From the NCBI GenBank assembly GCA_041660405.1, contig JBAZWL010000008.1, forward strand, positions 104,606 to 168,605: 64,000 bases of DNA. The letters are read 5' to 3'. Made by a program: the position numbers and the translations under genes. Under the pieces are notes generated by a model that saw only the letters and a list, made by a program, of their open reading frames with translations, searched no databases and had not been told where the DNA came from. This stretch comes from Taibaiella sp041660405 (lineage in GTDB: Bacteria > Bacteroidota > Bacteroidia > Chitinophagales > Chitinophagaceae). Below are positions 17,528 to 25,705 of this stretch, piece by piece (within the stretch, counting starts at the first letter, position 1; the number at the start of each line of letters is the position of its first letter).

Positions 17528-19852
17528 CTAGAATTTGAAATTGTAGGAAATAGAAGGTATAAACTTGAACAAGGCCACCTTAACGGCTTCTGTTTTGGAC
17601 GGATCATCTTTATTATCCCGGAAGTAAATGGTGTAAGCATTTTCACGACCGTAAGCATTATACACACTGAAGGTAACTTCGTGGCTCCATTTTTTTGTTT
17701 CTTTCAGCTTGCAGGTTGCACCAAGATCCAGCCTATGATAATCGGGCATTCTATAGCCATTGCGATTAGTATAATAATAAACAGTTTTTCCATCAACCTG
17801 GTATTTGCCGGCAGGGAAGGTAATGGCATCGCCGGTATAATATACCCAGTTGGCGCTCAATACCCACTTTTTATTTAACTGGTAGGAGGCTACTATAGCA
17901 ATATCATGTGTTCTGTCCTGGCGGGCATTGTACCAGTCGTTATTATTGATCCCGTCAATTTTTCTTTCTGTTTTAGACAAGGTGTAGCTGATCCATCCTG
18001 TTAACCTTCCTGTTCTTTTCTTCATTAAGAATTCTAATCCGTAAGAGCGGCCAATACCATACAGTAACTCCGTTTCTATAGCATTGTTAGAAGAATATAC
18101 ATTTGCCCCATCTCTATAATCGATTTGGTTTTTCATGTCCTTGTAGTACCCTTCAATAGTCAGCTCATATTTATTTCCCGAAAGGTTTTTATAATATCCC
18201 AGAGACACTTGGTCAGAGATTTCAGGCTTAATAATATTAGTGCTGGCAAGCCACTTATCCGTTGGCGTGGAAGCAGTAGAATTAGATATGAGATGCAGGT
18301 TCTGTGTATTTCTTACATAAGAAGCCTTTATAGAAGAGCTGCTGTTGAATTGCCAGCTTGCAGAAAGCCTGGGTTCAAGATTGTAATAAGTTTTGACTAC
18401 AGCTCCGTTATCGTAATGCATAGTATCTACAACGTTTCCGGCAGGATCAACATTGTAATAATCGCCTTGTCCAAGTATTGTAAAAGCAGACAGGCGAAGG
18501 CCATAAGATATATTCAACTTGTCGGCAGCCTTCCAGTTATTGCTGGCGTAAACTGCATTTTCCCAGGAAAATCTTTTTTGCAAAGCGGTAGAAGAAAGAG
18601 TGGATTCATCACCTGAGGTTACTTCACCGGGTCTTATAGTGTGGTAGATGCTGTTAAACCCTACGCGTATTGTATTTTTATTATTGGGAAACCATTGTAG
18701 CTCTTCTTTAAGATTAAGATCCTGTATCTGCGAGAAGATATTAAAATCGTAAGCTCCGGTTTTAATGGAAACTTTATAATTATAATTACTAAAGATCAGG
18801 GAAGTATTGGAGAATAAATTATTGTTGAAAATATGGTTCCACCTTAAAGTGGCTGTAGCATTCCCCCAGTCTAATCCAAAGCCTTGATCATCCCCAAAGC
18901 TTGCTCCCAGCTTATCTTTCCCGAAATATCCTGAAAGGTAAATACGGTCCTTCTCGCCCAAAATATAATTTACCTTGGCATTCAGATCATAGAAATAAAG
19001 GGAGTTGTCTTTATACTCATCAGATAGCTTCAGGAACACATCAGCATAAGTACGACGACCGGTAATTAAGAAAGATGATTTATCTTTTTGCAGAGGACCT
19101 TCTATATTTAATTTAGCAGAAATAAGTCCAACGCCGCCACTTACATCAAAATTCTGATTGTTACCATCATTCATTTTAATGTCCAGTACAGAAGATAATC
19201 TGCCACCATACTGTGCAGGCATACCGCCTTTATACACTGTTATATCTTTAAGCGCATCGGAGTTAAATGTGGAAAAGAAACCTAGCAGATGCGATGCATT
19301 ATATACGGGCGCTTCATCAAGCAGGATCAGATTCTGATCGGCAGCCCCGCCTCTTACAAACATACCACTATTACCATCGCCTGCTGATTTAATGCCCGGC
19401 AATAACTGAATAGCTTTGAGTACATCTTTTTCTCCAAACAAAACCGGGATATGTTCTATTTCTTTCATCGTCAGTTTCTCAACGCTTGTTTGAGCGCTGC
19501 TTAAACTGCGGCCACCGGTAGCTCCGGTAATAACTACCTCGTCCAGGTTTTTACTTTCACCATCAAGCAATACATTGATCGTAGTGTCTTTTGTAACATT
19601 GACCACAATATAGGATGGCTGGGTACCAACAGAACTAATTTCGATAGTATGGCTTCCTGCAGGAACGGTTAAAGAGTAAAAGCCATATTCATTACTTAAA
19701 GTTCCGGCTACAGTGTCTACCTTAACGGTGGCTCCTATCACTGTTTCGCCATTAGACTTGGATTTAACGACACCTCCTACGGTTACTTTTTGTTGTGCTG
19801 AACATACTACAGCACCACTTATAAAAAGGAGACTCAGGATATAATTTTTCAT
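17528..19852 (-). CDS. TonB-dependent receptor (CarboxypepD_reg plug-barrel type)
   Basis: 774 residues. The ATG at 19852 gives a signal peptide (MKNYILSLLFISGAVVCSAQ). A longer reading upstream is excluded because it would pass through the promoter at 19894-19921. Domains: CarboxypepD_reg-like (~22-100, with GATVKVD and SNEYGFYSL), a LDEVVITG linker, plug (~118-228: IQLLPGIKSAGDGNSGMFVRGGAADQNL split across the motif, YKGGMPAQYGGRLSSVLD) and a beta-barrel ending in an aromatic strand (SISYNFKF). It has no STN domain, so on its own it lacks the usual FecA-type signalling module. It is an outer-membrane, TonB-powered importer that probably works with the DUF4249 lipoprotein downstream. Confidence 0.92.
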   Translation of the reverse strand: MKNYILSLLFISGAVVCSAQQKVTVGGVVKSKSNGETVIGATVKVDTVAGTLSNEYGFYSLTVPAGSHTIEISSVGTQPSYIVVNVTKDTTINVLLDGESKNLDEVVITGATGGRSLSSAQTSVEKLTMKEIEHIPVLFGEKDVLKAIQLLPGIKSAGDGNSGMFVRGGAADQNLILLDEAPVYNASHLLGFFSTFNSDALKDITVYKGGMPAQYGGRLSSVLDIKMNDGNNQNFDVSGGVGLISAKLNIEGPLQKDKSSFLITGRRTYADVFLKLSDEYKDNSLYFYDLNAKVNYILGEKDRIYLSGYFGKDKLGASFGDDQGFGLDWGNATATLRWNHIFNNNLFSNTSLIFSNYNYKVSIKTGAYDFNIFSQIQDLNLKEELQWFPNNKNTIRVGFNSIYHTIRPGEVTSGDESTLSSTALQKRFSWENAVYASNNWKAADKLNISYGLRLSAFTILGQGDYYNVDPAGNVVDTMHYDNGAVVKTYYNLEPRLSASWQFNSSSSIKASYVRNTQNLHLISNSTASTPTDKWLASTNIIKPEISDQVSLGYYKNLSGNKYELTIEGYYKDMKNQIDYRDGANVYSSNNAIETELLYGIGRSYGLEFLMKKRTGRLTGWISYTLSKTERKIDGINNNDWYNARQDRTHDIAIVASYQLNKKWVLSANWVYYTGDAITFPAGKYQVDGKTVYYYTNRNGYRMPDYHRLDLGATCKLKETKKWSHEVTFSVYNAYGRENAYTIYFRDNKDDPSKTEAVKVALFKFIPSISYNFKF

Positions 19853-19893
19853 GAAAAAAAATAAAATAAAAAATGTTGATTCGGTTATGAGTA

Positions 19894-19921
19894 AAGGACA
19901 ACAAGGAATAGATATACCCCT
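19894..19921 (-). promoter_or_regulatory. Putative ECF-sigma promoter of the TonB receptor/DUF4249 operon
   Basis: On the minus strand AGGGGTA (19921-19915), 14 bp, then TGTCCTT (19900-19894). The same boxes with the same 14-bp spacer occur before the ECF sigma gene (27370-27344) and the GVQIAGF-repeat gene (23770-23744). It lies about 42 bp upstream of the receptor ATG. Confidence 0.65.
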
Positions 19922-20021
19922 ATGCAAAAATCATTCCAATTTTGTAAAAATGTTTTTTGTCCTCCGAAAAGAAAGATCGCGCAACAGGAACGGTGCGGCA
20001 GTGAAAAAATTGTGTTTTCGT

Positions 20022-21038
20022 TTAAATAATTTGAACTTCTCTTTCCAGGGCAATATTAAAACGATCCTGGACGGATGCCATAATCTTTTCGGAGAGCAAC
20101 GCAATATCCTTCCCTTTAGCCTTTCCGTAATTAACCAGCACAAGAGCCTGGTTGCGGTGCACCCCATAATCATTTTCCCGAAAGCCTTTCCAGCTGCACT
20201 GTTCTATCAACCAGCCTGCAGGAATTTTTATAATACCATCAGATACTTTAAACCCGGGGATGGATGGATATTGTTCTTTAAGGTTATCGTAGATTTTTTC
20301 CGGTACTTCAGGATTTTTAAAAAAACTTCCGGCATTTCCAATTTCTTTAGGGTCGGGTAACTTAGCGCTTCGTATCCGGATAACAGCGTCAGATATACTT
20401 TTGACAGAAAGTTCTTTAATACCCATAATGTCAAGCTCCTGCTGAATATTGCCATAGCTTACATTAAATACAGGCTTTTTACGCAAGCGGAAAACAACAG
20501 AAGTAATGATAATTCTGCCTTTTAATGATCTTTTAAAAATACTATCTCTATATCCGAATTGACACTGCTCGGCAGTAAAGATTTCAAACGTTTCTTTTTC
20601 AAGATCAAAAAAACGAACACTGTCCATGACATCCTTAATCTCTACACCATATGCACCGATGTTTTGTATAGGGGATGCACCTACGGTTCCTGGTATCAGC
20701 GATAAATTCTCCACACCACCATAGCCATGGTTGACACAGTACAATACAAATCCATGCCACACTTCTCCTGCTCCAGCACGTAACCACACGTATTCTTCAT
20801 CTTCTTTTATTTCTTCTATTCCTCTTATTTCATTGCGGAGCACCCATTGAGGTACATCCTGGGTAAACAGGATATTACTACCACCACCCAGGATTAAAAG
20901 CCCGTTCTTAAAAGCTTCCTGCTCTTTTAAATGAAGCAATTCTTCTTCTTTGGAAAGAATATCGAAGTAAGAAGCATGGACATCCATGCCAAAAGTATTA
21001 AAAGGATAAAGGGAGAAATGTGCTACAGGCTGAAACAT
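20022..21038 (-). CDS. murB: UDP-N-acetylenolpyruvoylglucosamine reductase
   Basis: 338 residues. MurB is an FAD enzyme that reduces UDP-GlcNAc-enolpyruvate to UDP-MurNAc in cytoplasmic peptidoglycan precursor synthesis. Seen: NTFGMDVHASYF at the N-terminus, FAD-binding GGGSNILFT, IPGTVGASPIQNIGAYGVEI, the type I substrate loop FGYRDSIFK, the catalytic-Ser motif GNAGSFFKNP and the C-terminal IPAGWLIEQCSWKGFRENDYGVH (listed as two adjoining parts). This is the long, E. coli-like type I form. It stands alone between the TonB operon promoter and the DUF4288 gene. Confidence 0.95.
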   Translation of the reverse strand: MFQPVAHFSLYPFNTFGMDVHASYFDILSKEEELLHLKEQEAFKNGLLILGGGSNILFTQDVPQWVLRNEIRGIEEIKEDEEYVWLRAGAGEVWHGFVLYCVNHGYGGVENLSLIPGTVGASPIQNIGAYGVEIKDVMDSVRFFDLEKETFEIFTAEQCQFGYRDSIFKRSLKGRIIITSVVFRLRKKPVFNVSYGNIQQELDIMGIKELSVKSISDAVIRIRSAKLPDPKEIGNAGSFFKNPEVPEKIYDNLKEQYPSIPGFKVSDGIIKIPAGWLIEQCSWKGFRENDYGVHRNQALVLVNYGKAKGKDIALLSEKIMASVQDRFNIALEREVQII

Positions 21039-21234
21039 AATGTACGATTGACTTAAGGATAATAAGCAGACTTAATGAGCTACCTTATATTCCGTCTGCG
21101 AACTTAGAGAAATTTGGGGAAAGACAATAAATCGGTTCGGCGAATGTGTATTTCTGTTCGGTAGATAAAAAAATAAGAGAACTGTTGCCAATTCTCTTAT
21201 CGTTGCATGATCTGGTAATATCGACTGAAAACAG

Positions 21235-21594
21235 TTATGCGGTCTGTGCGATTTGCATCTGTAATGATGCCTGTCGCTCCCGTAAAGAGATCATATACGC
21301 TCTTGCCGCACCTTCGGTATCCACAGTATAATGAAGCTCCATGTTATCAACACTTTCTTCAGGCTTCTCAATGGTTTGGAGAATACCAATACCTGCAAAT
21401 TCCCATTGAAGGTCTTCTTTGGAAATATTTCTGCGGTCTAATTCATGAGAAGCCATAACCAAAGCACTTTGATAAGCTTCCCTTGCTGATGCGGCTTTAA
21501 TAAGGCGCATTTGTTTGTCGAACTGGTGCACAGTAGGACTGTTTAAATCGTGAATCCGGTAAACTAACTCTGTAAGGAACCAACCTTGCTTCAT
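21235..21594 (-). CDS. DUF4288-like small cytoplasmic protein
   Basis: 119 residues with no signal or membrane segment. The N-terminal WFLTELVYRIHDLNSP followed by FDKQMRLIKAASAREAYQSAL matches the pattern I know from DUF4288 proteins, with a conserved W/F..E.VYRI start and a conserved ASH/EL helix. Biochemical function unknown. It is separated by about 200 bp from murB and by about 130 bp from the DUF2807 lipoprotein gene, so probably monocistronic. Confidence 0.7.
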   Translation of the reverse strand: MKQGWFLTELVYRIHDLNSPTVHQFDKQMRLIKAASAREAYQSALVMASHELDRRNISKEDLQWEFAGIGILQTIEKPEESVDNMELHYTVDTEGAARAYMISLRERQASLQMQIAQTA

Positions 21595-21725
21595 AAATAT
21601 TTTTTAAGATAAACTACTCTGTTCCTGCCCGCAGAACTCATAACGGCACTGCAGAAATTTTATTATATGATGTTTTCATGCCAACGTATATTTAACAAAT
21701 ACAGCGTTGTATCAAAATAATAGGT

Positions 21726-22442
21726 TTATATCGATTTTAACTTGCCTGACCCACTTATACTTACATCTACGGAAGGTGTGCCTCTGTAGTACACACTGCC
21801 ACTTCCGCTAATACGGACTTTAAGTTTGTTGGTTGCATATACTCTTGCATCACCTGAACCTGCAATTTTAACATCGCTATTTGTAGCTACAAGATTGGAA
21901 AGATCCATAGAGCCGCTACCGCTGATGTCAACCATTTCTTCTGCAACAGTGCCATCATTAATATTAATTTCTCCGCTGCCACTAATATTTGCATCAACAC
22001 TGTTAGCTGTAAGCTTGAAAATATTAATGTTTCCCGAGCCGCTAACTTTCAAATAAAGATCAGTAGTAGTCAATGCATCGGTAAATTGTACATTACCCGA
22101 ACCGCTCACAACAATGCCTCTGATATCAGGAGAGGAGATGTAAACCTTAACCCTTGAATCTGGCTTGATTACGGTATTGTTTTTTACTCTGAGGGTAAGA
22201 ATACCATCATTCAATACGGTTTCAATTACATCAATAATATTTTGTTGTGCCTCAATTTTTACATTATAATGAGTTGAGGGTGTAATAATGATATCACCTG
22301 AAAATGCTGATTTGATCTCAGAGAACCCGGAAACACTTCTGGTCTCACTGACTACAGGCCCGGTTCCGGAAACTTTGCGGCATGATGACATGACTGTAAC
22401 AAGCAGCAGACTTAAAATAAATAGTACACTTAACTTTTTCAT
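21726..22442 (-). CDS. DUF2807 (GIN-domain) lipoprotein
   Basis: 238 residues. The lipoprotein signal MKKLSVLFILSLLLVTVMSSC has a lipobox ending at Cys21. The mature protein carries a DUF2807 'head GIN' beta-solenoid: GFSEIKSAFSGDIIIT at the start and regularly spaced SGSG turns (VVSGSGNVQF, VSGSGNINI, ISGSGEINI, ISGSGSMDL, IAGSGDARV, ISGSGSVYY, ISGSGKLKS). These are common Bacteroidota envelope proteins, probably periplasmic or surface, with undefined biochemical role. It follows the two GVQIAGF-repeat genes on the same strand after a 134-bp gap. Confidence 0.88.
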   Translation of the reverse strand: MKKLSVLFILSLLLVTVMSSCRKVSGTGPVVSETRSVSGFSEIKSAFSGDIIITPSTHYNVKIEAQQNIIDVIETVLNDGILTLRVKNNTVIKPDSRVKVYISSPDIRGIVVSGSGNVQFTDALTTTDLYLKVSGSGNINIFKLTANSVDANISGSGEININDGTVAEEMVDISGSGSMDLSNLVATNSDVKIAGSGDARVYATNKLKVRISGSGSVYYRGTPSVDVSISGSGKLKSI

Positions 22443-22576
22443 ACTCGAAATGGTTTTTTAAAATGATTAACTGGTTGGTTTTAAAAATATTTCGCCACTT
22501 CTGGTATATAGACGACGAAAGGCAGGAATTGCTTAGGTTAATGAATTGAAAATAATGCTAAAGAATTGGTGATGAA

Positions 22577-23725
22577 CTATAGATTTACCTGTATACCGCC
22601 GGTAGCGCCTATATACAAGCCATTGAAATGATTATTGCTCCGTTCACGCCATAGGTAGCTATCGTTACGTATATCAGCCTGGCCTCTTTCATAACCAAGA
22701 TAATTGAAGCTTGGACCGGCAAAGATTTCAATGCGGTTGGCTATTTTAAATGCTGCAAACAATTTTGTAGATGATTTCATGTACACATCATATTGCAGAT
22801 CAGAAAGGGTTGCAACAGTAATTTCAAGGTTGGTCCGGAAATATTTATTGAAAGCAAAGTGGGCGCCTATACCGCCTTCTACAGCATAACGGGCATTGTC
22901 GTTATCAAAATTGTACCCCGCGCCAATTATTCCATATAACACTTTACCACCCGAACGAAAAGCTAACATAGTAGTGCCTGCTTCGTCCATAGTAAGACCC
23001 AATTGCTTCTCACCATTTTTTATAATATTGATGAGGCCAATAGGGTAATTGCTTTCTTCTGCAACATTGATAAAGCCCGCAATCTGAACCCCTTTTACTT
23101 TTCGTGCAATATTTATAAAGCCACTTACCTGTGTACGTGCCTCTTGTGCTACATTGATGAAACCCGCCAGCTGCAGGGCTTCCGAACGCTTGGTTACATT
23201 TGAGAAGCCTGCTACCTGTACATCAACCTCTTTACTACTATTCGCGAAGCCAGCTATCTGAGCACCATCTACATTTTTAGAAACATTGGTGAAACCTGCA
23301 ACCTGCGTTCCATTTGCGTTGCCGGTTACATTGGCAAACCCAGCCAGTTGTACGCCTTCCGCTTCTTTGCCAATTACATTTACCATCCCGGAAATTTGCA
23401 CGCCTTTAGCATGATTTCCTACCTGGCTATAAATGCCGGAGATCATTACTCCAGTGGCATCTTCTTTTACGATAGAACTAATACCGGAAAGGCAGAAGGC
23501 ACGCTCCTCGCGAGATACACCGGCAAGTGCATGTAACGAAAAACCATTACTGAATTTCGGAGCATCAACACCATTGGTGCTTAATGGAAAAATAAAGCCC
23601 ACATGGGCAGAACGTGTAGTACATATGGAATCCTCTTGCGCAGCTGCAATAATGACAAAGCAGAAGAAAACAAGTATGGTGCAAACAGTCCAGAGGATAA
23701 GTGTACTAAGTAAATTACGGGTCAT
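22577..23725 (-). CDS. GVQIAGF-repeat surface protein (LA_2272-like), 382 aa
   Basis: A long signal peptide or anchor (LLSTLILWTVCTILVFFCF ... AAAQ) opens the protein. Residues ~75-235 hold about ten short repeats of the form G-x-Q-(I/V/L)-(A/S)-G-F-x-N-V every 17-19 residues (e.g. GVQLAGFANV, GTQVAGFTNV, GVQIAGFINV). The last ~140 residues look like a small beta-barrel or membrane-associated domain (GYNFDNDNARYAVEGGIG, EIFAGPSFNYLGYERG). It is paralogous to the C-terminal two thirds of the upstream gene (23792-25582) but lacks its STN and carboxypeptidase-regulatory domains. It has its own ECF-type promoter (23744-23770). Function unknown; probably outer-membrane or surface located. Confidence 0.82.
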   Translation of the reverse strand: MTRNLLSTLILWTVCTILVFFCFVIIAAAQEDSICTTRSAHVGFIFPLSTNGVDAPKFSNGFSLHALAGVSREERAFCLSGISSIVKEDATGVMISGIYSQVGNHAKGVQISGMVNVIGKEAEGVQLAGFANVTGNANGTQVAGFTNVSKNVDGAQIAGFANSSKEVDVQVAGFSNVTKRSEALQLAGFINVAQEARTQVSGFINIARKVKGVQIAGFINVAEESNYPIGLINIIKNGEKQLGLTMDEAGTTMLAFRSGGKVLYGIIGAGYNFDNDNARYAVEGGIGAHFAFNKYFRTNLEITVATLSDLQYDVYMKSSTKLFAAFKIANRIEIFAGPSFNYLGYERGQADIRNDSYLWRERSNNHFNGLYIGATGGIQVNL

Positions 23726-23743
23726 GATTAATGTCTTTGAATT

Positions 23744-23770
23744 AAGACACTAATCTGTAGTATTACCCCT
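23744..23770 (-). promoter_or_regulatory. Putative ECF-sigma promoter of the 382-aa repeat protein
   Basis: On the minus strand AGGGGTA (23770-23764), 14 bp, then TGTCTT (23749-23744), 18 bp before the ATG. It shares boxes and spacing with the sites at 19894-19921 and 27344-27370. It lies in the 66-bp gap after the STN-repeat gene. Confidence 0.65.
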
Positions 23771-23791
23771 ATTGTATTTTCTGAATTTTAT

Positions 23792-25582
23792 TTAAAACAA
23801 GTCCAGGCCTACGTTCCAACCTATCCAACCTATTACCTCTTTGCCAAAAGACACCTTAGGATAACCATTACTAAGGTCAGATGAATAGCCTTCTACCGGT
23901 AACTTTTGTTTGGCATAAAGAATGGAGAATGCAGGGCCGGCATATATAGCGCAGTACTTACCCAACTTATATTTGATATTAAGCTGAAGCCTGGACAACA
24001 GGTTTTGTTGCTCTTCATCGCCTGTATAAAAGTATTGGTGCGTAAGCTCTGGATTCAGATAGAAGCCTTTACCCAAAGAGCGATCACTCCCTAAACCATA
24101 ACCTACAGAATAAGCTTTTTTACTATTGTCTAATTGCATGCCGGCAGTCAATATGCTATACAGCCTTTGATTGCCTGATTTGTAAGAAACGGTCAGGTGT
24201 TGCATTTCACTTGTAGAGATGGATACTTTATGATATCCTTTAAGAATAACATTCAGGAAACCTATACTATAGCCTTCCGAAGTGTCTGCAATATTGATGA
24301 AGCCAATTTGTACACCTTTCAATTTCTTGGTGATATTGACGAATCCCGCTATCTGCAAACCATTCATTCCTTTGGTACTTACATTGGCTATACCCGCTAT
24401 CTGCACGCCTTTGGTTTCTTTTACATTTACGTTGGAAAAGCCTGCTATCTGCACACCATCCATGTTTTGCGTACTATTAAAAAGGCCTCCTATAGCAACG
24501 CCTTTGCAGCTCTTTACATTAACACTTCCCCACCCGGCAATTTGTATCCCTTTACTATGAAAGGCGTGATTGTACAATCCTGCTATCTGTATACCTTTCA
24601 TGTCTTTGGCTACTATATTGCTGAGGCCAGCAATCTGTATACCGTTTACAGAGTCCAATACGGAGTTGTACAGTCCGCCAATCTGCACACCGCTCACATT
24701 GCCACCTACAATATTAAAGAGACCGGCTATCTGAGCATAACCCATATCATGCTTTACAATATTGAAAAGTGTTCCCAGTTCAAAACCATTCACACCTGCT
24801 GTATAGCCACCCAATACATTCAACGAAAATTTATTCACGACCTGTGCACCCATGCGCCCGTGCGAACCGAGGCCAGGTGTAAGGGAAAACTGGAAAGGCT
24901 GTTTGGAGAAAAAATTATCCAGGTTCAAACTGTTCATCGTTTGTTTGGAAGACAGAAAAGCATCAGCAAGCCAGTTCTTTTCCACGCCTGAGATCACTAT
25001 GGAGTCTATAACATAGCTCACCTGCTGTATACCAACTCTAATGTCTTGTGGTTGTTCGGAAGAAAGCATAATAAGCGTATCGGCATAAGAAACTTTACTG
25101 ATACTAATAGATGCGTTAGGCCTGCGTTCTCTTAACGATAAACGGAATCTTCCGTTCTCATCGGTCATGGTTGAAATCAATTGCTGCCGCTCATATACGG
25201 TAGCATAACTTATAGGCTCCCCCGTAACTTTATCTACCACTATACCACTTACATACCAATACTGAAATGATACTGCCGGCTGAATAATAAGATGGTCGCT
25301 GCTTTCAATATATTGATAGCGATTATTGAAGAGTACTTTAAGCACTTCTTCTACAGATTTATTTTTTAAGGAGACGGTTACAAGGCTGTCGTTATGGATA
25401 ATATTGTTATTGTAGGAAAAGTAGAAGCCTGCTTGCTTTTCAATAGATTTCAGAACCTCTCTTACCGGTTGGTTTTGTGCCTGTACAGTCACTCTTTTTT
25501 GAAGCATATTTTGCCCCGCAGATGCAAATGATGCTAAAATACTCATTAATAAAAACAGGGTGGTGCGGTATGGTTTATTCAT
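23792..25582 (-). CDS. STN-CarboxypepD_reg-GVQIAGL-repeat surface protein, candidate ECF sensor
   Basis: 596 residues. After a signal peptide (TTLFLLMSILASFASAG) comes an STN domain (~30-100: RVTVQAQNQPVREVLKSIEK, FYFSYNNNIIHND). A CarboxypepD_reg-like domain follows (~108-190: VSGIVVDKVTGEPISYATVY), then a short linker (VIDSIVISGVEKNW). Residues ~245-435 contain about ten GVQIAGL/F-type repeats of about 21 residues, and the C-terminus is a beta-rich domain (YAGPAFSILYAKQ ... VGLDLF). STN domains normally sit on TonB receptors and signal to FecR-type anti-sigma factors. Here no plug or TonB-receptor barrel is present, although FecR and an ECF sigma are encoded immediately upstream, separated by a terminator. 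Inference: a noncanonical outer-membrane sensor. Confidence 0.82.
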   Translation of the reverse strand: MNKPYRTTLFLLMSILASFASAGQNMLQKRVTVQAQNQPVREVLKSIEKQAGFYFSYNNNIIHNDSLVTVSLKNKSVEEVLKVLFNNRYQYIESSDHLIIQPAVSFQYWYVSGIVVDKVTGEPISYATVYERQQLISTMTDENGRFRLSLRERRPNASISISKVSYADTLIMLSSEQPQDIRVGIQQVSYVIDSIVISGVEKNWLADAFLSSKQTMNSLNLDNFFSKQPFQFSLTPGLGSHGRMGAQVVNKFSLNVLGGYTAGVNGFELGTLFNIVKHDMGYAQIAGLFNIVGGNVSGVQIGGLYNSVLDSVNGIQIAGLSNIVAKDMKGIQIAGLYNHAFHSKGIQIAGWGSVNVKSCKGVAIGGLFNSTQNMDGVQIAGFSNVNVKETKGVQIAGIANVSTKGMNGLQIAGFVNITKKLKGVQIGFINIADTSEGYSIGFLNVILKGYHKVSISTSEMQHLTVSYKSGNQRLYSILTAGMQLDNSKKAYSVGYGLGSDRSLGKGFYLNPELTHQYFYTGDEEQQNLLSRLQLNIKYKLGKYCAIYAGPAFSILYAKQKLPVEGYSSDLSNGYPKVSFGKEVIGWIGWNVGLDLF

Positions 25583-25625
25583 TAAAATTATGCTGAAACA
25601 GATGACAAATTACTTCGCAAAGTTC

Positions 25626-25643
25626 TAATCCTGAATCGGATTA
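25626..25643. promoter_or_regulatory. Small palindrome upstream of the STN-repeat gene
   Basis: TAATCC-TGAATC-GGATTA is a perfect 6+6 inverted repeat 44-61 bp before the ATG at 25582. It lies downstream of the fecR terminator and is not followed by a T run, so an operator is likelier than a terminator. No regulator can be named. Confidence 0.35.
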
Positions 25644-25647
25644 AACA

Positions 25648-25682
25648 ACAAAAAGATTAGCACGGCCAACCATGCTAATCCT
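25648..25682 (-). terminator. Terminator of the sigma/fecR unit
   Basis: GATTAGCA (25655-25662) and TGCTAATC (25673-25680) form a stem with extra G/C pairs toward the loop. On the minus strand it is followed by CTTTTTG. It comes about 24 bp after the fecR stop, so the downstream STN-repeat gene needs its own promoter or read-through. Confidence 0.65.
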
Positions 25683-25705
25683 ACCCAAACTTCACAAAAC
25701 CGTTG

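Noticed and set aside
19853..19927. Longer N-terminus for the TonB receptor
   Set aside because: It overlaps the AGGGGTA promoter and would put 25 residues before a complete signal peptide.
24197..24991. 264-codon open frame on the plus strand inside the GVQIAGL-repeat gene
   Set aside because: It is antisense to the repeat region; the regular codon pattern of the repeats keeps the opposite frame open. No start context, and the product has no sensible composition.
22577..25582. Regular short repeats that look like a CRISPR array at nucleotide level
   Set aside because: The repeats are in-frame coding repeats (G-x-Q-I-A-G-F-x-N) with variable nucleotides and no constant spacer length.
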